The notes under the pieces are model-generated. The model searched no databases. It was given only the letters and a program-made list of their open reading frames with translations, and was not told the origin of the DNA. Positions 1 through 8,349 of a stretch of 64,000 nucleotides of DNA are shown here, piece after piece; the stretch's first letter is position 1, and the number at the start of each line of letters is the position of its first letter. Source of the DNA: Pseudomonas libanensis (GTDB lineage Bacteria > Pseudomonadota > Gammaproteobacteria > Pseudomonadales > Pseudomonadaceae); the NCBI RefSeq assembly GCF_001439685.1, contig NZ_JYLH01000017.1, positions 1-64,000 of the forward strand, read 5' to 3'. The translations under genes were made by a program, and so were the position numbers.

Positions 1-196
1 GGGCAGCATCGGCGTGCTCTTCATAACAAAACGCCCCAGACCGGCGAGGCCCAGGGCGGTGAAAATGTCAAAAACCCGGTATCCGGTTAACCGCAAAGCT
101 GCTCCGCTTAAGTGAACAGCATTGCCGAGCAGTCGGGGCTTTTTTGTGGGCACTTGAATGACTTAGGCTGGGCACCCTTTTCGAGCAAGGATGCTC
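1..196. other. Left-edge non-coding stretch
   Basis: No gene is supported here. A reading frame on the minus strand opens at position 24 (MKSTPMLP) and runs off the window; it could be the first eight codons of a divergent gene, but no clear ribosome binding site precedes it. CTGCTC and GAGCAG can pair around positions 103-140, followed by GGGGC and six T, which resembles a weak rightward terminator. AAGG at 187-190 is the likely ribosome binding site of ligB. Confidence 0.3.
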
Positions 197-1861
197 ATGA
201 TGCATAGGTTCATGGCTTTTTTTCTCAGTGTTCTTTCCAGCGGGGCGTGGGCAGAAACGTGCCCCGATGACGCCCGTACGCAACTCGATACCCTGGCCAG
301 GCAGGTCAGCCAGTGGGACGACAGTTACCACCGCCAGGGCCAATCCCCCATCAGTGACGAACTCTACGACCAGGCCCGCCAGCGCCTGGCACATTGGCGC
401 GAATGCACCCACCAACCTACGCCGGAGGCTGATAACCCGCTGGCCAGTTCACGCGGCACATTACGCCATCCGGTCGCGCACACCGGCCTGGGCAAGCTGC
501 TGGACGAGTCGGCAGTAAGCGACTGGCTCAGCACCCGTCGCGATGTATGGGTCCAGCCCAAGGTCGACGGCGTCGCGGTGACGCTGGTGTATCGACAGGG
601 TCGCTTGCACCAGCTCATCAGCCGGGGCGACGGCCTGCTGGGGCACGACTGGTCGGCCTCAGGGCGCAGGGTCCCGAGCATCGTGCAACAGCTGCCAGAC
701 GCGGTGAATGTGGTGTTGCAAGGCGAACTTTACTGGCGCCTGAACCACCACGTGCAATCGATGAGGGGTGGGCTCAGTGCACGCAGCAAAGTGGCTGGCC
801 TGATGAACCGTCGACAGTTGAGCGATGCCGAGGCAGCAGGGATCGGCTTATTCGTCTGGGCCTGGCCCGATGGTCCGAGCGATTTCAACGAACGCCTGGC
901 CACGTTGGCGCACTGGGGCTTTACCGACAGCCAGCGTTACAGCCACCCTATCGAGAACATCAGCAAAGCTGCGCATTGGCGCACGCATTGGTACAACGCG
1001 CCACTGCCCTTCGCCAGCGATGGCGTGGTACTGCACCAGGCCGCACGGGCGCCCGCCGAACGCTGGCAGGCCAGCGCCCCCTATTGGGCGGTGGCCTGGA
1101 AGTATCCGGCCGTGAAAGCCCTGGCGCTGGTGCGCAACGTAGAGTTCCGGGTCGGTCGCACCGGGCGCATTACCCCCATCCTCGAGCTGGAACCCGTACG
1201 CCTGGATGATCGACAGGTCAGCCGGGTCAGCGCCAGCTCATTGAAACGCTGGAAGACCCTGGACATCCGCCCTGGCGACCAAGTGTCCATCAGCCTGGCG
1301 GGCCAGGTGATTCCCCGGCTGGATGAGGTGGTCCTGCGCAACACCACAAGGGTAGATGTGCAGGTTCCCGATACCCGGGCCTTTCACGCCATGAGTTGCT
1401 GGCAACTGGACCACGGCTGCGAGGATCAATTGCTCGCCCGCCTGACCTGGCTGAGCGGCAAACAGGGCCTGGCCTTGCCACATATGGGCCGTGAAACCTG
1501 GAACATATTGATCCAGGCAGGTCTAATCGCAGGCTTTCTCGATTGGTTAACCCTGGATGCGGCGCAGCTTGCTACCATTGAGGGCTTCGGTGATCGCACC
1601 CGTGCGCGAGTGCTCGACAGTATTCAAAGCGCCCGGCAACGCCCTTTTTCACAATGGCTCAAGGCCTTGGGCGTACCGCCGGCGGCGCGCAACAACCTGG
1701 AAGGCGACTGGCAGGCATTGGTCGCCAAAGACACCCAAGCCTGGCTGGCCTCAGACGGCATCGGCCCGGGACGCGCGGCGCAACTCAGCGCTTTTTTTCG
1801 CGACCCGCAGGTACAAGCCTTGGCTGAAACATTACGCGGGGCCGGGATAGATGGGTTTTGA
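197..1861 (+). CDS. ligB: NAD-dependent DNA ligase LigB
   Basis: Seals nicks in duplex DNA using NAD+, through an enzyme-AMP intermediate. The adenylation lysine lies in KVDG about residues 122-125, followed by the nucleotidyltransferase domain, an OB fold (GRTGRITPI) and a helix-hairpin-helix-like C-terminal part. At 554 residues it is the short LigB type, with no BRCT domain, rather than LigA (about 780). The N-terminus is hydrophobic and ends in a signal-peptide-like GAWA-E, a LigB trait that is odd for a DNA enzyme. ATGs at 191, 197 and 200 are in frame; AAGG at 187-190 favours 197 or 200. The next gene starts 40 nt downstream. Confidence 0.93.
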   Translation: MMHRFMAFFLSVLSSGAWAETCPDDARTQLDTLARQVSQWDDSYHRQGQSPISDELYDQARQRLAHWRECTHQPTPEADNPLASSRGTLRHPVAHTGLGKLLDESAVSDWLSTRRDVWVQPKVDGVAVTLVYRQGRLHQLISRGDGLLGHDWSASGRRVPSIVQQLPDAVNVVLQGELYWRLNHHVQSMRGGLSARSKVAGLMNRRQLSDAEAAGIGLFVWAWPDGPSDFNERLATLAHWGFTDSQRYSHPIENISKAAHWRTHWYNAPLPFASDGVVLHQAARAPAERWQASAPYWAVAWKYPAVKALALVRNVEFRVGRTGRITPILELEPVRLDDRQVSRVSASSLKRWKTLDIRPGDQVSISLAGQVIPRLDEVVLRNTTRVDVQVPDTRAFHAMSCWQLDHGCEDQLLARLTWLSGKQGLALPHMGRETWNILIQAGLIAGFLDWLTLDAAQLATIEGFGDRTRARVLDSIQSARQRPFSQWLKALGVPPAARNNLEGDWQALVAKDTQAWLASDGIGPGRAAQLSAFFRDPQVQALAETLRGAGIDGF

Positions 1862-1900
1862 ACGCCGCCCGGCCACCTGATTGCGACCTTGGAGCTTTAT

Positions 1901-2296
1901 ATGAAATTTCTCGCCCCCCTTGCCTTGCTGACCCTCGCAAGTTTCACAGCCACGCCACTACTGGCCGCCGAAGACGCGCAGCCGCTCACCGGCTGCGCCG
2001 CCAAGCGCCAGGCCATCAGCACCCAGATAGACCAGGCCAAGACCCATGGCAACAGCGCCCAGCAAGCCGGCCTGGAAAAAGCCCTGGCCGAAGTCACCGC
2101 CCACTGCACTGATGCGTCCTTGCGTAAAGAGCGTGAAAACAAGGTGCTGGACGCCAAGCATGAAGTCAGCCGCCGTCAGGCCGACCTCGACAAGGCCATG
2201 AAAAAAGGCGACCCGGACAAGATCGACAAGCGTAAGGACAAGCTGGCCGAGTCGCGCAAAGAGTTGCAGGACGCGGTGGAAGAACTCGACGAATAA
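1901..2296 (+). CDS. DUF1090 family periplasmic protein
   Basis: A 131-residue exported protein with a signal peptide cleaved near LLAAEDA (about residues 18-22). Two cysteines (GCAAKR and AHCTD) are placed as in the DUF1090/YqjC family, followed by a long charged, lysine/glutamate-rich helix likely to form a coiled coil. The function of the family is not established. The start at 1901 is set by GGAG at 1891-1894; a TTG at 1889 in the same frame is too close to that site. It lies 40 nt after ligB and may share its transcript. It ends only 6 nt from the convergent cytochrome gene. Confidence 0.8.
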   Translation: MKFLAPLALLTLASFTATPLLAAEDAQPLTGCAAKRQAISTQIDQAKTHGNSAQQAGLEKALAEVTAHCTDASLRKERENKVLDAKHEVSRRQADLDKAMKKGDPDKIDKRKDKLAESRKELQDAVEELDE

Positions 2297-2302
2297 GCCC
2301 GG

Positions 2303-2752
2303 TCAGTGGTCGCGGAACTGCTTATGACAGGCGCTGCAGGCATCTTCGACTTTCTGCACCGCAGGCTGGAGGTTGCTGGCCTTGTAGGGCTGCACTTGGC
2401 TGGCGATCACCAATTCACCGGTGGCCGCCTCAAGGTCGCGGGCCAGTTGCTGGAATTGCGCCTGTTTTTGCCAGACATCGTCCTTGGCGCTGGTGTGGTC
2501 TTCTTCGCGCACACTCGGGAAATGCTTCCATGGTTCATGGGACAAGGCATCCAACTTGATCGCGCCCTCGGCGAACCTGGCGCCGTCGAACGGGATACGC
2601 CCACGCAACATGCCGCCCAGGTCTTCGCCGGTCTTGAGCATCTGCTTGAAGATCGCCTTGCGCTGGCCCAGAGGGGAATTGGGGTCGACACCGCCACAGG
2701 CGGACAAGGCCAGGCAGGCCAGCAGTACAACGGTCAGTTTTTTTAACATCAT
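2303..2752 (-). CDS. Class II (c'-type) cytochrome c lipoprotein
   Basis: A 149-residue four-helix cytochrome with one C-terminal haem site, CSACH, ten residues from the end, which is the class II (c' or c-556) layout. The N-terminus carries a lipobox, LSAC, with the lipidated cysteine near residue 19, so it is expected to be membrane anchored on the periplasmic side. Two adjacent ATGs at 2752 and 2749 are possible starts; the longer frame upstream lacks a signal sequence. It is divergent from mltA. The electron partner is unknown. Confidence 0.82.
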   Translation of the reverse strand: MMLKKLTVVLLACLALSACGGVDPNSPLGQRKAIFKQMLKTGEDLGGMLRGRIPFDGARFAEGAIKLDALSHEPWKHFPSVREEDHTSAKDDVWQKQAQFQQLARDLEAATGELVIASQVQPYKASNLQPAVQKVEDACSACHKQFRDH

Positions 2753-2833
2753 GATGGCTTCAAGGTCACGGAAAACGGCGGCCAGTATCCTCGCACCGCC
2801 CACAAAGACCAATAGCCCTATTAATAATAAGGG

Positions 2834-2861
2834 TTGCCCGCGTGCAGCGACGCACGGGCAA
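2834..2861. other. Imperfect hairpin upstream of mltA
   Basis: TTGCC-CGTGC and GCACG-GGCAA pair around a six-base loop, with a two-base bulge on the left arm. It sits between the divergent cytochrome and mltA genes and would lie in the mltA leader if transcription starts to its left. There is no T-run on the plus side, so it is not a clear terminator. The adjoining segment 2818-2833 is AT-rich and may hold the promoter(s). Confidence 0.4.
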
Positions 2862-2881
2862 TCGTTTCAGGAATTGCTTAG

Positions 2882-4075
2882 ATGAATGTCACCTTGAAAC
2901 CCTGGAGCCGCCGCCTGGCGTGGGCTCTGCCGATGATCGCGCTGCTGGCCGGCTGCGATGCAGGTAAAGACACCGACACAGAAGTCGCCAAAGAAGAAGC
3001 CAAGCCTCACGCCGTCGCCACCTATGTGAGTGCGCCTTGGGAAGCCTTGCCGGTTGTTGCCGATAGCGACTTGCTGGCCGGGTTTGAATCCTGGCGCAGC
3101 GCCTGCCAGCGCCTCAAAGCCGACCCGGTGTGGGGCACGACCTGCGCAGCAGCGGCCAGCGTACCGGGCGATGCCGTGGCGATCCGTGGCTTCCTCAAAG
3201 AGCACCTGGATGTATTCGGCCTGCGTTCGGCTGACAACACGCCACATGGCTTGATCACCGGCTATTACGAGCCGGTCTACCCTGGCAGCCTGACCAAAAC
3301 CGCCAGCGCCCACGTGCCGGTATACGGTGTGCCGGATGACCTGATCATCGTCAACCTCGAGAGTATCTACCCGGAACTCAAGGGCAAGCGTCTGCGCGGG
3401 CGCCTGGAAGGCCGCGTACTCAAGCCCTACGACGACGCCAGCACCCTCAACAGCCAAGGCTCGACCGCCAAGCCGATTGCCTGGCTGACTGACCCGATGG
3501 ACCTGCAGTTCCTGCAGATCCAGGGTTCGGGGCGTATTCAACTGGCGGGCGGGCGCCAACTGCGTGTCGGTTATGGCGACCAGAACGGCTACCCGTACCG
3601 CCCTATCGGCCGTTGGCTGGTAGAGCAAGGCGAGCTGAAAAAAGAAGAGGTGACCATGGGCGCCATCAGTGCCTGGGCCAAGGCACACCCGCAGCGCATT
3701 CCAGAGCTGCTGGCGAGCAACCCCAGCTACGTTTTCTTCAGCGCCCGCCCCGACAGCAACGAAGGCCCGCGCGGTTCGCTGAACGTGCCATTGACCGCCG
3801 GCTATAGCGTGGCGGTGGATCGCAAGGTGATCCCGCTGGGTAGCCTGCTATGGCTGTCGACCACCAAACCCGACGGTTCACCGATCATCCGGCCCGTTGC
3901 AGCCCAGGACACCGGCGGCGCAATCACCGGCGAAGTGCGGGCAGACCTGTTCTGGGGCACGGGTGATGCGGCAGGCGAGTTGGCAGGGAATATGAAACAG
4001 CAGGGGCAGATCTGGATGTTGTGGCCAAAGGGCGCCGCGCTACCACAAGTGCCGGATGCACCCGCCGGCAGCTGA
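2882..4075 (+). CDS. mltA: Membrane-bound lytic murein transglycosylase A
   Basis: Outer-membrane lipoprotein that cleaves the MurNAc-GlcNAc bond of peptidoglycan with formation of 1,6-anhydro ends. A signal peptide ends in LLAGC, with the lipidated cysteine at residue 25. The MltA barrel domain follows (ITGYYEPVYPGS near residue 125), then the C-terminal 3D domain with its conserved aspartates in AAQDTGG and RADLFWG. At 397 residues it is of normal family length. AGGAATT precedes the ATG. It is a monocistronic gene, followed by a single REP palindrome that separates it from a convergent gene. Confidence 0.95.
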   Translation: MNVTLKPWSRRLAWALPMIALLAGCDAGKDTDTEVAKEEAKPHAVATYVSAPWEALPVVADSDLLAGFESWRSACQRLKADPVWGTTCAAAASVPGDAVAIRGFLKEHLDVFGLRSADNTPHGLITGYYEPVYPGSLTKTASAHVPVYGVPDDLIIVNLESIYPELKGKRLRGRLEGRVLKPYDDASTLNSQGSTAKPIAWLTDPMDLQFLQIQGSGRIQLAGGRQLRVGYGDQNGYPYRPIGRWLVEQGELKKEEVTMGAISAWAKAHPQRIPELLASNPSYVFFSARPDSNEGPRGSLNVPLTAGYSVAVDRKVIPLGSLLWLSTTKPDGSPIIRPVAAQDTGGAITGEVRADLFWGTGDAAGELAGNMKQQGQIWMLWPKGAALPQVPDAPAGS

Positions 4076-4094
4076 CAGGCGCTGATAGCCAATT

Positions 4095-4120
4095 GTGGGA
4101 GAGGGCTTGCCCCCTCCCAC
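4095..4120. repeat. Single REP palindrome
   Basis: GTGGGAG-AGGGCTTGCCCC-CTCCCAC forms one hairpin between mltA and the convergent MAPEG gene. It shares the core of the REPIN repeats found elsewhere in the window but is a lone unit. Located between convergent genes, it may act as a bidirectional transcript end. Confidence 0.85.
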
Positions 4121-4139
4121 AAGGGATTTGCATCAGGCT

Positions 4140-4526
4140 TTAGATCGAGACGAAGAAGAAACTCGCAATCAACACCATCCCAACAAACCACACCAGCGAA
4201 CGCAAGATCGCCCAGTCCGCCAGGTAGCAAATGATGTACAGCAGGCGACTGGTGATAAACAACACCGCCAATACATTGATCGTCACCAGCTCTGCCGTGC
4301 CGGCCAGGTGCGCGATGATCACTGCCGCGGCAAACGCGGGGGTTACTTCAAAACTGTTGAGCTGGGCACTATGGGCGCGTTTGGCGAAGCCTTCGAGGGT
4401 ATCGAGGAACGCACGCGGATCGTGATTGTGCCGCAGCCCGAACTTGCCGCCACTGAACTTGGCCACACCCGTGCACAGGTATGGCAGAAAAATTGCGATC
4501 AACACACACCAGAAAGCCACTGTCAT
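4140..4526 (-). CDS. MAPEG family membrane protein
   Basis: A 128-residue integral membrane protein with four predicted transmembrane helices, of the MAPEG fold (membrane-associated proteins in eicosanoid and glutathione metabolism). The cytosolic loop after helix 1 carries the family-typical sequence NHDPRAFLDTLEGFAKRAH, and helix 2 holds the conserved FAAAVIIAH. The bacterial substrate is unknown. AAGGA 8-12 nt upstream supports the start. It is expressed alone. The region upstream (4527-4573) is AT-rich and probably holds its promoter. Confidence 0.85.
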   Translation of the reverse strand: MTVAFWCVLIAIFLPYLCTGVAKFSGGKFGLRHNHDPRAFLDTLEGFAKRAHSAQLNSFEVTPAFAAAVIIAHLAGTAELVTINVLAVLFITSRLLYIICYLADWAILRSLVWFVGMVLIASFFFVSI

Positions 4527-4573
4527 AACCCATTCCTTTTTAGTTTTATTCGATAGTCAAAGTTTTATACCTG

Positions 4574-4771
4574 ATGATCAAGAGCATCGAACAGCATCAG
4601 ATCGAAGTCATGCTGAGCCTCGCCCTGGTGATCGGCCCGGAGCGTGACCTGCTGCTGAGCATCACCTACATCGTGGTGCTGTCATCAATCCTGTCGCAGG
4701 GCTTGAGCATCGGCAAGCTGGTCAAATACGTGACCCAGGACGAGCCCCAGGCCACGCCTGAATCTCACTGA
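4574..4771 (+). pseudogene. Remnant of a CPA1/NhaP-type Na+/H+ antiporter
   Basis: A 65-codon frame whose first part (IKSIEQHQIEVMLSLALVIG) resembles the start of a mid-protein helix of NhaP-type antiporters. Its second part (GPERDLLLSITYIVVLSSIL, then SQGLSIGKLV) resembles the last transmembrane helix and tail of the same family. The residues expected between them in an intact antiporter are missing, so the frame looks like the product of an in-frame internal deletion plus loss of the N-terminus. I recall an intact antiporter gene at the equivalent place in P. putida; that was not checked. No good ribosome binding site is seen. Its 3' end overlaps the convergent FNT gene by 7 nt. Confidence 0.6.
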
Positions 4772-5652
4772 TCCTTGCTGATCTGCTGCGGATGCCTTGG
4801 ATCCGCAACCGCTTTGCCCGGCAGGCTGCTTTCACTGCGGATCTGTGCGTGACTGATCAGTGCGAAGATGAAGCTGCCGCCGATGATATTGCCGGCCAGC
4901 GTCGGCCCGGCGAAAATCAGCCAGAAGTCCTTCCATGGCAACTCGCCTGCAAACACCAGGTACGACACTTCCGCCGAGCCGACGACGATATGGGTGAAGT
5001 CCCCCAGCGCCATCAGGTAAGTGATCAGGATGATGATCCACATCTTCGCGCTTTCCATCGAAGGGATCATCCAGACCATGGTGGCGATCATCCAGCCGGA
5101 GACGATGCCCTTGGCAAACATCTGCCCGGGATCGTTTTCCATGATCTTGCGCCCGATGTCGAGGAAGGCCAGGTCGGTCTTGGTGTCAAAAATCGGCAAG
5201 TGCAGCATCACGTAGGCCACCAGCAAGGTGCCGCACAGGTTGCCCACCAGCACCACTGACCATAGCCGCAACAGGCGACCGGCGTTGCCCAGGGTAGGCT
5301 TGCTCATCACCGGCAGCACCGCAGTCAGGGTGTTTTCGGTGAACAGTTGCTGGCGTGCCAGGATCACTGCGAGAAACCCCGCGCAATAGCCGAAGCTGGC
5401 TATCACCTTGAAGCCTTCACCGTCTGGCAGGCGCGAATTGAGCAACCCCATGGCCATCAATGACAGCCCCATGGTGAGCCCGGCCGCCAGTGCCGACCAC
5501 CACAAGGCGGCGACGCTGCGCTCCAGTTCCTGGTCGCCCTGGGTGCGGATGATTTCGTGCAGAACCGCCGCGCGCGGCGGCTGGTTCTTGTCGACGTCCT
5601 GTTGCTCTTCCTGCGACAGGTTGGGGGTCTTGCCGTCTGCTTGAGTGGCCAT
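4765..5652 (-). CDS. Formate/nitrite transporter family (YfdC-like) membrane protein
   Basis: A 295-residue inner-membrane channel of the formate-nitrite transporter family, with six predicted transmembrane segments between about residues 45 and 275. A charged, glutamine-rich cytosolic N-terminus precedes them, as in the YfdC branch. Family features include LARQQLFTENTL after helix 2 and GGSFIFALISH in the last helix. The transported anion cannot be told from sequence; the YfdC branch is uncharacterised. It is monocistronic, and its tail overlaps the antiporter remnant on the other strand. Confidence 0.83.
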   Translation of the reverse strand: MATQADGKTPNLSQEEQQDVDKNQPPRAAVLHEIIRTQGDQELERSVAALWWSALAAGLTMGLSLMAMGLLNSRLPDGEGFKVIASFGYCAGFLAVILARQQLFTENTLTAVLPVMSKPTLGNAGRLLRLWSVVLVGNLCGTLLVAYVMLHLPIFDTKTDLAFLDIGRKIMENDPGQMFAKGIVSGWMIATMVWMIPSMESAKMWIIILITYLMALGDFTHIVVGSAEVSYLVFAGELPWKDFWLIFAGPTLAGNIIGGSFIFALISHAQIRSESSLPGKAVADPRHPQQISKDQ

Positions 5653-5723
5653 GATGTACCAGAGTCCGAGAGGTGCTTGGAACTACGACCTGCCGCAACG
5701 ATGGCTGTTCAATGGCTCGACAA

Positions 5724-7643
5724 CTAAACGGGAATGCGCCAGGCCTTTGCCTGTTCTACGGTGGTAGAACTGAACGGGACACTCCAGGGCTTATTACGCG
5801 CTTGATAGTACTTAATGATGCCGTTGAGCACATTGTTGAACTCTTGCGGTGTCGTCGCCTCCCCTAGGTCACGCGCCGCACGCTGTAACAGTTCAACGTT
5901 GGATGCCGGCTGGCCAGGACGGTATAGCGATGGGTAGATGACCTCCCGCGTAAAATTCTCGGCCTTCACCCGCATATCCCGTCGTTTCATTTCGCCGACA
6001 GCACTGTTAAACACTTTGGACATGTCTCGTGCGTTACCCGCTGCCAGCTTGGCACCCACCTGCAAAAGCTGCTGGAAATTACGTTGGCCCGGCGCATTCA
6101 AGCGCTTGCCCAGCCACTCGATATGCTCGGGCCTGCTGGCCAGGGCATCCAGGTTGCGTAGCGCCGAGGCCAGCTTCGGCGTAATCATCAGCGATATGCT
6201 GGACTGATTGGCTTCGCTGATCGCAGCGTCCAACGCTTGCAACGCCTGTTGTGCCTGCTGGCGAAACCGTAGCGCATCTGCGCCGGCTGGATCCTTTTGC
6301 AGTTCATACTGCACGCCGGCAAGCATTTGATCATCCATCGCCATCACAGCGTCGTCCAGGGAGGCGAACTCATGGCGCTCACGCACCAGTTCGCGCTTCT
6401 CCAGATGCACCGACACCGCTTGGTGAGCCATGGCCTGCAGATGCAGCTTCTGCTCAGGGGTCATGGTGAAGTTGACAGTGCCGTTGAGCAGGCCGCTGAA
6501 ATCACCCTTTTCCGATTTCAGCGGCAAGGTTACTGACTGCTCTGCAAACGCTTTGAGGCGTTCATCCTGGTAGGCCTCGGCGGCGGTGTGCGGGGTTGCC
6601 GTGAAGGTATCGCCCAGAAAGCTGAAAAAACTCCCAGTTTTGAGCGGTTCAGAGGTCTTTTCAGACTCGAATTTCACGATCAGCGTTTCGTCCTTGCTCA
6701 GGGGACTCTCCGGGAAAGAACGTTCGATAACACCGGGAGCCGGCGTATTGAGCAGCAGGCCGCCGTCCTGGAACGCCGTGACTTCTGCCTGCGCCTGGAA
6801 CTCATGACCTTGTTCGGTTGGGCTCTTGAACAGGCCCGGCAGTGCACCCGAAATATGCGCAGCACGGGCGATATCCATATCCGGCGTCAAGCTGGCATTG
6901 AACACCACCAATTGCGGGCGGCCATCGAACATGCCCGTACCGGTGATGTTGAGCTGCTTGATTGCCGGGATATGGCGGCTCAACACCTCCAGGTCGCGAA
7001 AGGTGGGCCCTGCTCCCGCTCTGAGCCGGTCGGCGATTTCCGTGACTTCGGTCGGTCGCTTGGCTGCGGGCACGTTCGCGATATGAGCAAGTGCCGATTG
7101 ACGCGACTGATCGCGGATCAATTCCTCCAGTGGCTGCGCCTCGGTTTGCAGGCGCGGCAACATGGTCAGCAACAGCTGAGAAATATTACCCACCGGGCCA
7201 GGCAGCTTGCCGACGAGCTTGCCAAACTCGGAACTGACACCCTGCAACCAGGCCAGGACCGGGTCTTTGCTGTTGAGCAAGCTGGGCAGATCGAGATTGT
7301 TCGACAACTCTGTGAAGGCCTTGGCGTCCATGCCACTGGCGAGCAGCGCTGCAGAGATCGCACCGGCAGATGAGCCGGAAACCACCTTGATGTCTTTCAG
7401 TTTGTCGACCTCTTCAAGGGCCTGCACCATCCCCGCAAAAGCGATGCCCTTGGCGCCACCACCACTGAGCACCAAGTGAGCCGGGGGCGGCGGTGACAGC
7501 GCCACCTCCACACGCCCGTCGCCGTGGCGAAAAACGCTTAACTTGCTTTCGCCCACGCCCTTGGCCAACGGCGTCTTCACCTCTTGATCGAGGTTTAGCG
7601 GTATCAGTGGCTGATTCTGTACAACGGAATTGGAGACATTCAT
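5724..7643 (-). CDS. ExoU-type patatin-like phospholipase
   Basis: A 639-residue protein with the patatin fold: oxyanion loop GGGAKG at 61-66, nucleophile in GSSAG (Ser92) and the DGG catalytic aspartate (Asp293). The Ser-Asp spacing of 201 matches that of the P. aeruginosa effector ExoU (Ser142, Asp344). Similarity appears to continue through the C-terminal membrane-localisation part, ending in SSTTVEQAKAWR. The region before GGGAKG is about 50 residues shorter than in ExoU, where secretion and chaperone-binding signals reside. There is no Sec signal peptide, no neighbouring SpcU-type chaperone and no secretion gene in the window. A 12-bp hairpin covers its ribosome binding site. Confidence 0.85.
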   Translation of the reverse strand: MNVSNSVVQNQPLIPLNLDQEVKTPLAKGVGESKLSVFRHGDGRVEVALSPPPPAHLVLSGGGAKGIAFAGMVQALEEVDKLKDIKVVSGSSAGAISAALLASGMDAKAFTELSNNLDLPSLLNSKDPVLAWLQGVSSEFGKLVGKLPGPVGNISQLLLTMLPRLQTEAQPLEELIRDQSRQSALAHIANVPAAKRPTEVTEIADRLRAGAGPTFRDLEVLSRHIPAIKQLNITGTGMFDGRPQLVVFNASLTPDMDIARAAHISGALPGLFKSPTEQGHEFQAQAEVTAFQDGGLLLNTPAPGVIERSFPESPLSKDETLIVKFESEKTSEPLKTGSFFSFLGDTFTATPHTAAEAYQDERLKAFAEQSVTLPLKSEKGDFSGLLNGTVNFTMTPEQKLHLQAMAHQAVSVHLEKRELVRERHEFASLDDAVMAMDDQMLAGVQYELQKDPAGADALRFRQQAQQALQALDAAISEANQSSISLMITPKLASALRNLDALASRPEHIEWLGKRLNAPGQRNFQQLLQVGAKLAAGNARDMSKVFNSAVGEMKRRDMRVKAENFTREVIYPSLYRPGQPASNVELLQRAARDLGEATTPQEFNNVLNGIIKYYQARNKPWSVPFSSTTVEQAKAWRIPV

Positions 7644-7646
7644 ACA

Positions 7647-7693
7647 CGAGGCTCTCTCTACAGGGTGTAGGCCTGAGTGATGAGAGAGCCTCG
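7647..7693 (-). promoter_or_regulatory. Hairpin covering the ribosome binding site of the patatin gene
   Basis: CGAGGCTCTCTC (7647-7658) and GAGAGAGCCTCG (7682-7693) are perfect 12-bp inverted repeats, 23 nt apart. On the minus strand the second arm ends three bases before the ATG at 7643 and contains the GAGAG Shine-Dalgarno. In the mRNA the stem would hide the ribosome binding site. Whether it acts as a thermosensor, a protein target or a switch is inference. Confidence 0.6.
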
Positions 7694-7743
7694 GAAAGAT
7701 CCATGCGGTAGAACCTGGTAACGCAAATCATGCCGTGCAGTTG

Positions 7744-8148
7744 TTACTCAGAGAGACCGTCATCCTTGAACTGGTCCTTCACGTACTTGATTTCGGTACG
7801 GCCGTGGGGTGCCGGCAAGCCGTCTTCACCGAGGTTGACGAAGACCAATTTTTCCACGGTCAGGATGCTTTTGCGGGTGATCTTGTTGCGCACCTCACAA
7901 GTCAGGGTGATCGAGGTGCGGCCAAACTCGGTAGCGGTGATGCCCAGTTCGATGATATCGCCCTGGCGCGAGGCGCTGACAAAGTTGATTTCGGAGATGT
8001 ACTTGGTCACCACGCGCTGGTTGCCAAGCTGGACAATCGCGTAGATGGCCGCTTCTTCGTCGATCCAGCGCAGCAGGCTGCCGCCGAACAGGGTGCCGTT
8101 GGGGTTAAGGTCTTCGGGTTTTACCCATTTGCGGGTGTGGAAGTTCAT
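7744..8148 (-). CDS. Acyl-CoA thioesterase, hotdog fold (YciA-like)
   Basis: A 134-residue hotdog-fold hydrolase that cleaves acyl-CoA to free CoA and acid in the cytoplasm. The catalytic region NPNGTLFGGSLLRWIDEEAA (residues 15-34) has the conserved Gly-Gly and Asp of the YciA/BFIT group. GGAG 8 nt upstream fixes the start at 8148; a longer frame to 8250 has no support. Its acyl preference is not visible from sequence. It is divergent from ahcY, with the ahcY promoter between them. Confidence 0.88.
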   Translation of the reverse strand: MNFHTRKWVKPEDLNPNGTLFGGSLLRWIDEEAAIYAIVQLGNQRVVTKYISEINFVSASRQGDIIELGITATEFGRTSITLTCEVRNKITRKSILTVEKLVFVNLGEDGLPAPHGRTEIKYVKDQFKDDGLSE

Positions 8149-8267
8149 AGTCACTCCAAAGCGTCTTGCGAAATGATGGGCAACATCATGGCAGAGCGCG
8201 GTCCCAAGCTCTATGAACCATTGCCTATCGCCCCCATGAGCGATCTTCATGCCGCCGACAGAAAGGC

Positions 8268-8296
8268 TTGGGAAGTGCGCCGTACACGGCTATAAT
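8268..8296 (+). promoter_or_regulatory. Sigma-70 promoter of ahcY
   Basis: TTGGGA (8268-8273), a 17-bp spacer and a consensus TATAAT (8291-8296) predict a start near 8303. The leader of about 170 nt then contains a first hairpin (AACGGT..ACCGTT, about 8314-8337) and the SAH riboswitch. This accounts for most of the long thioesterase-ahcY gap. Confidence 0.75.
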
Positions 8297-8349
8297 CGCT
8301 CCCGCTTCAAAACGGTCATCTTCAGTTGATACCGTTCTCCCGCCACCTG

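Noticed and set aside
1..24. Possible first codons of a divergent minus-strand gene
   Set aside because: Eight codons without a clear ribosome binding site are not enough to call a gene.
2834..2861. Hairpin before mltA as a terminator
   Set aside because: No T-run on either strand and it lies upstream of both divergent genes, so it is listed only as a hairpin.
4426..4647. 73-codon plus-strand frame overlapping the MAPEG start and the antiporter remnant
   Set aside because: It runs antisense into MAPEG and out of frame with the remnant; no motif.
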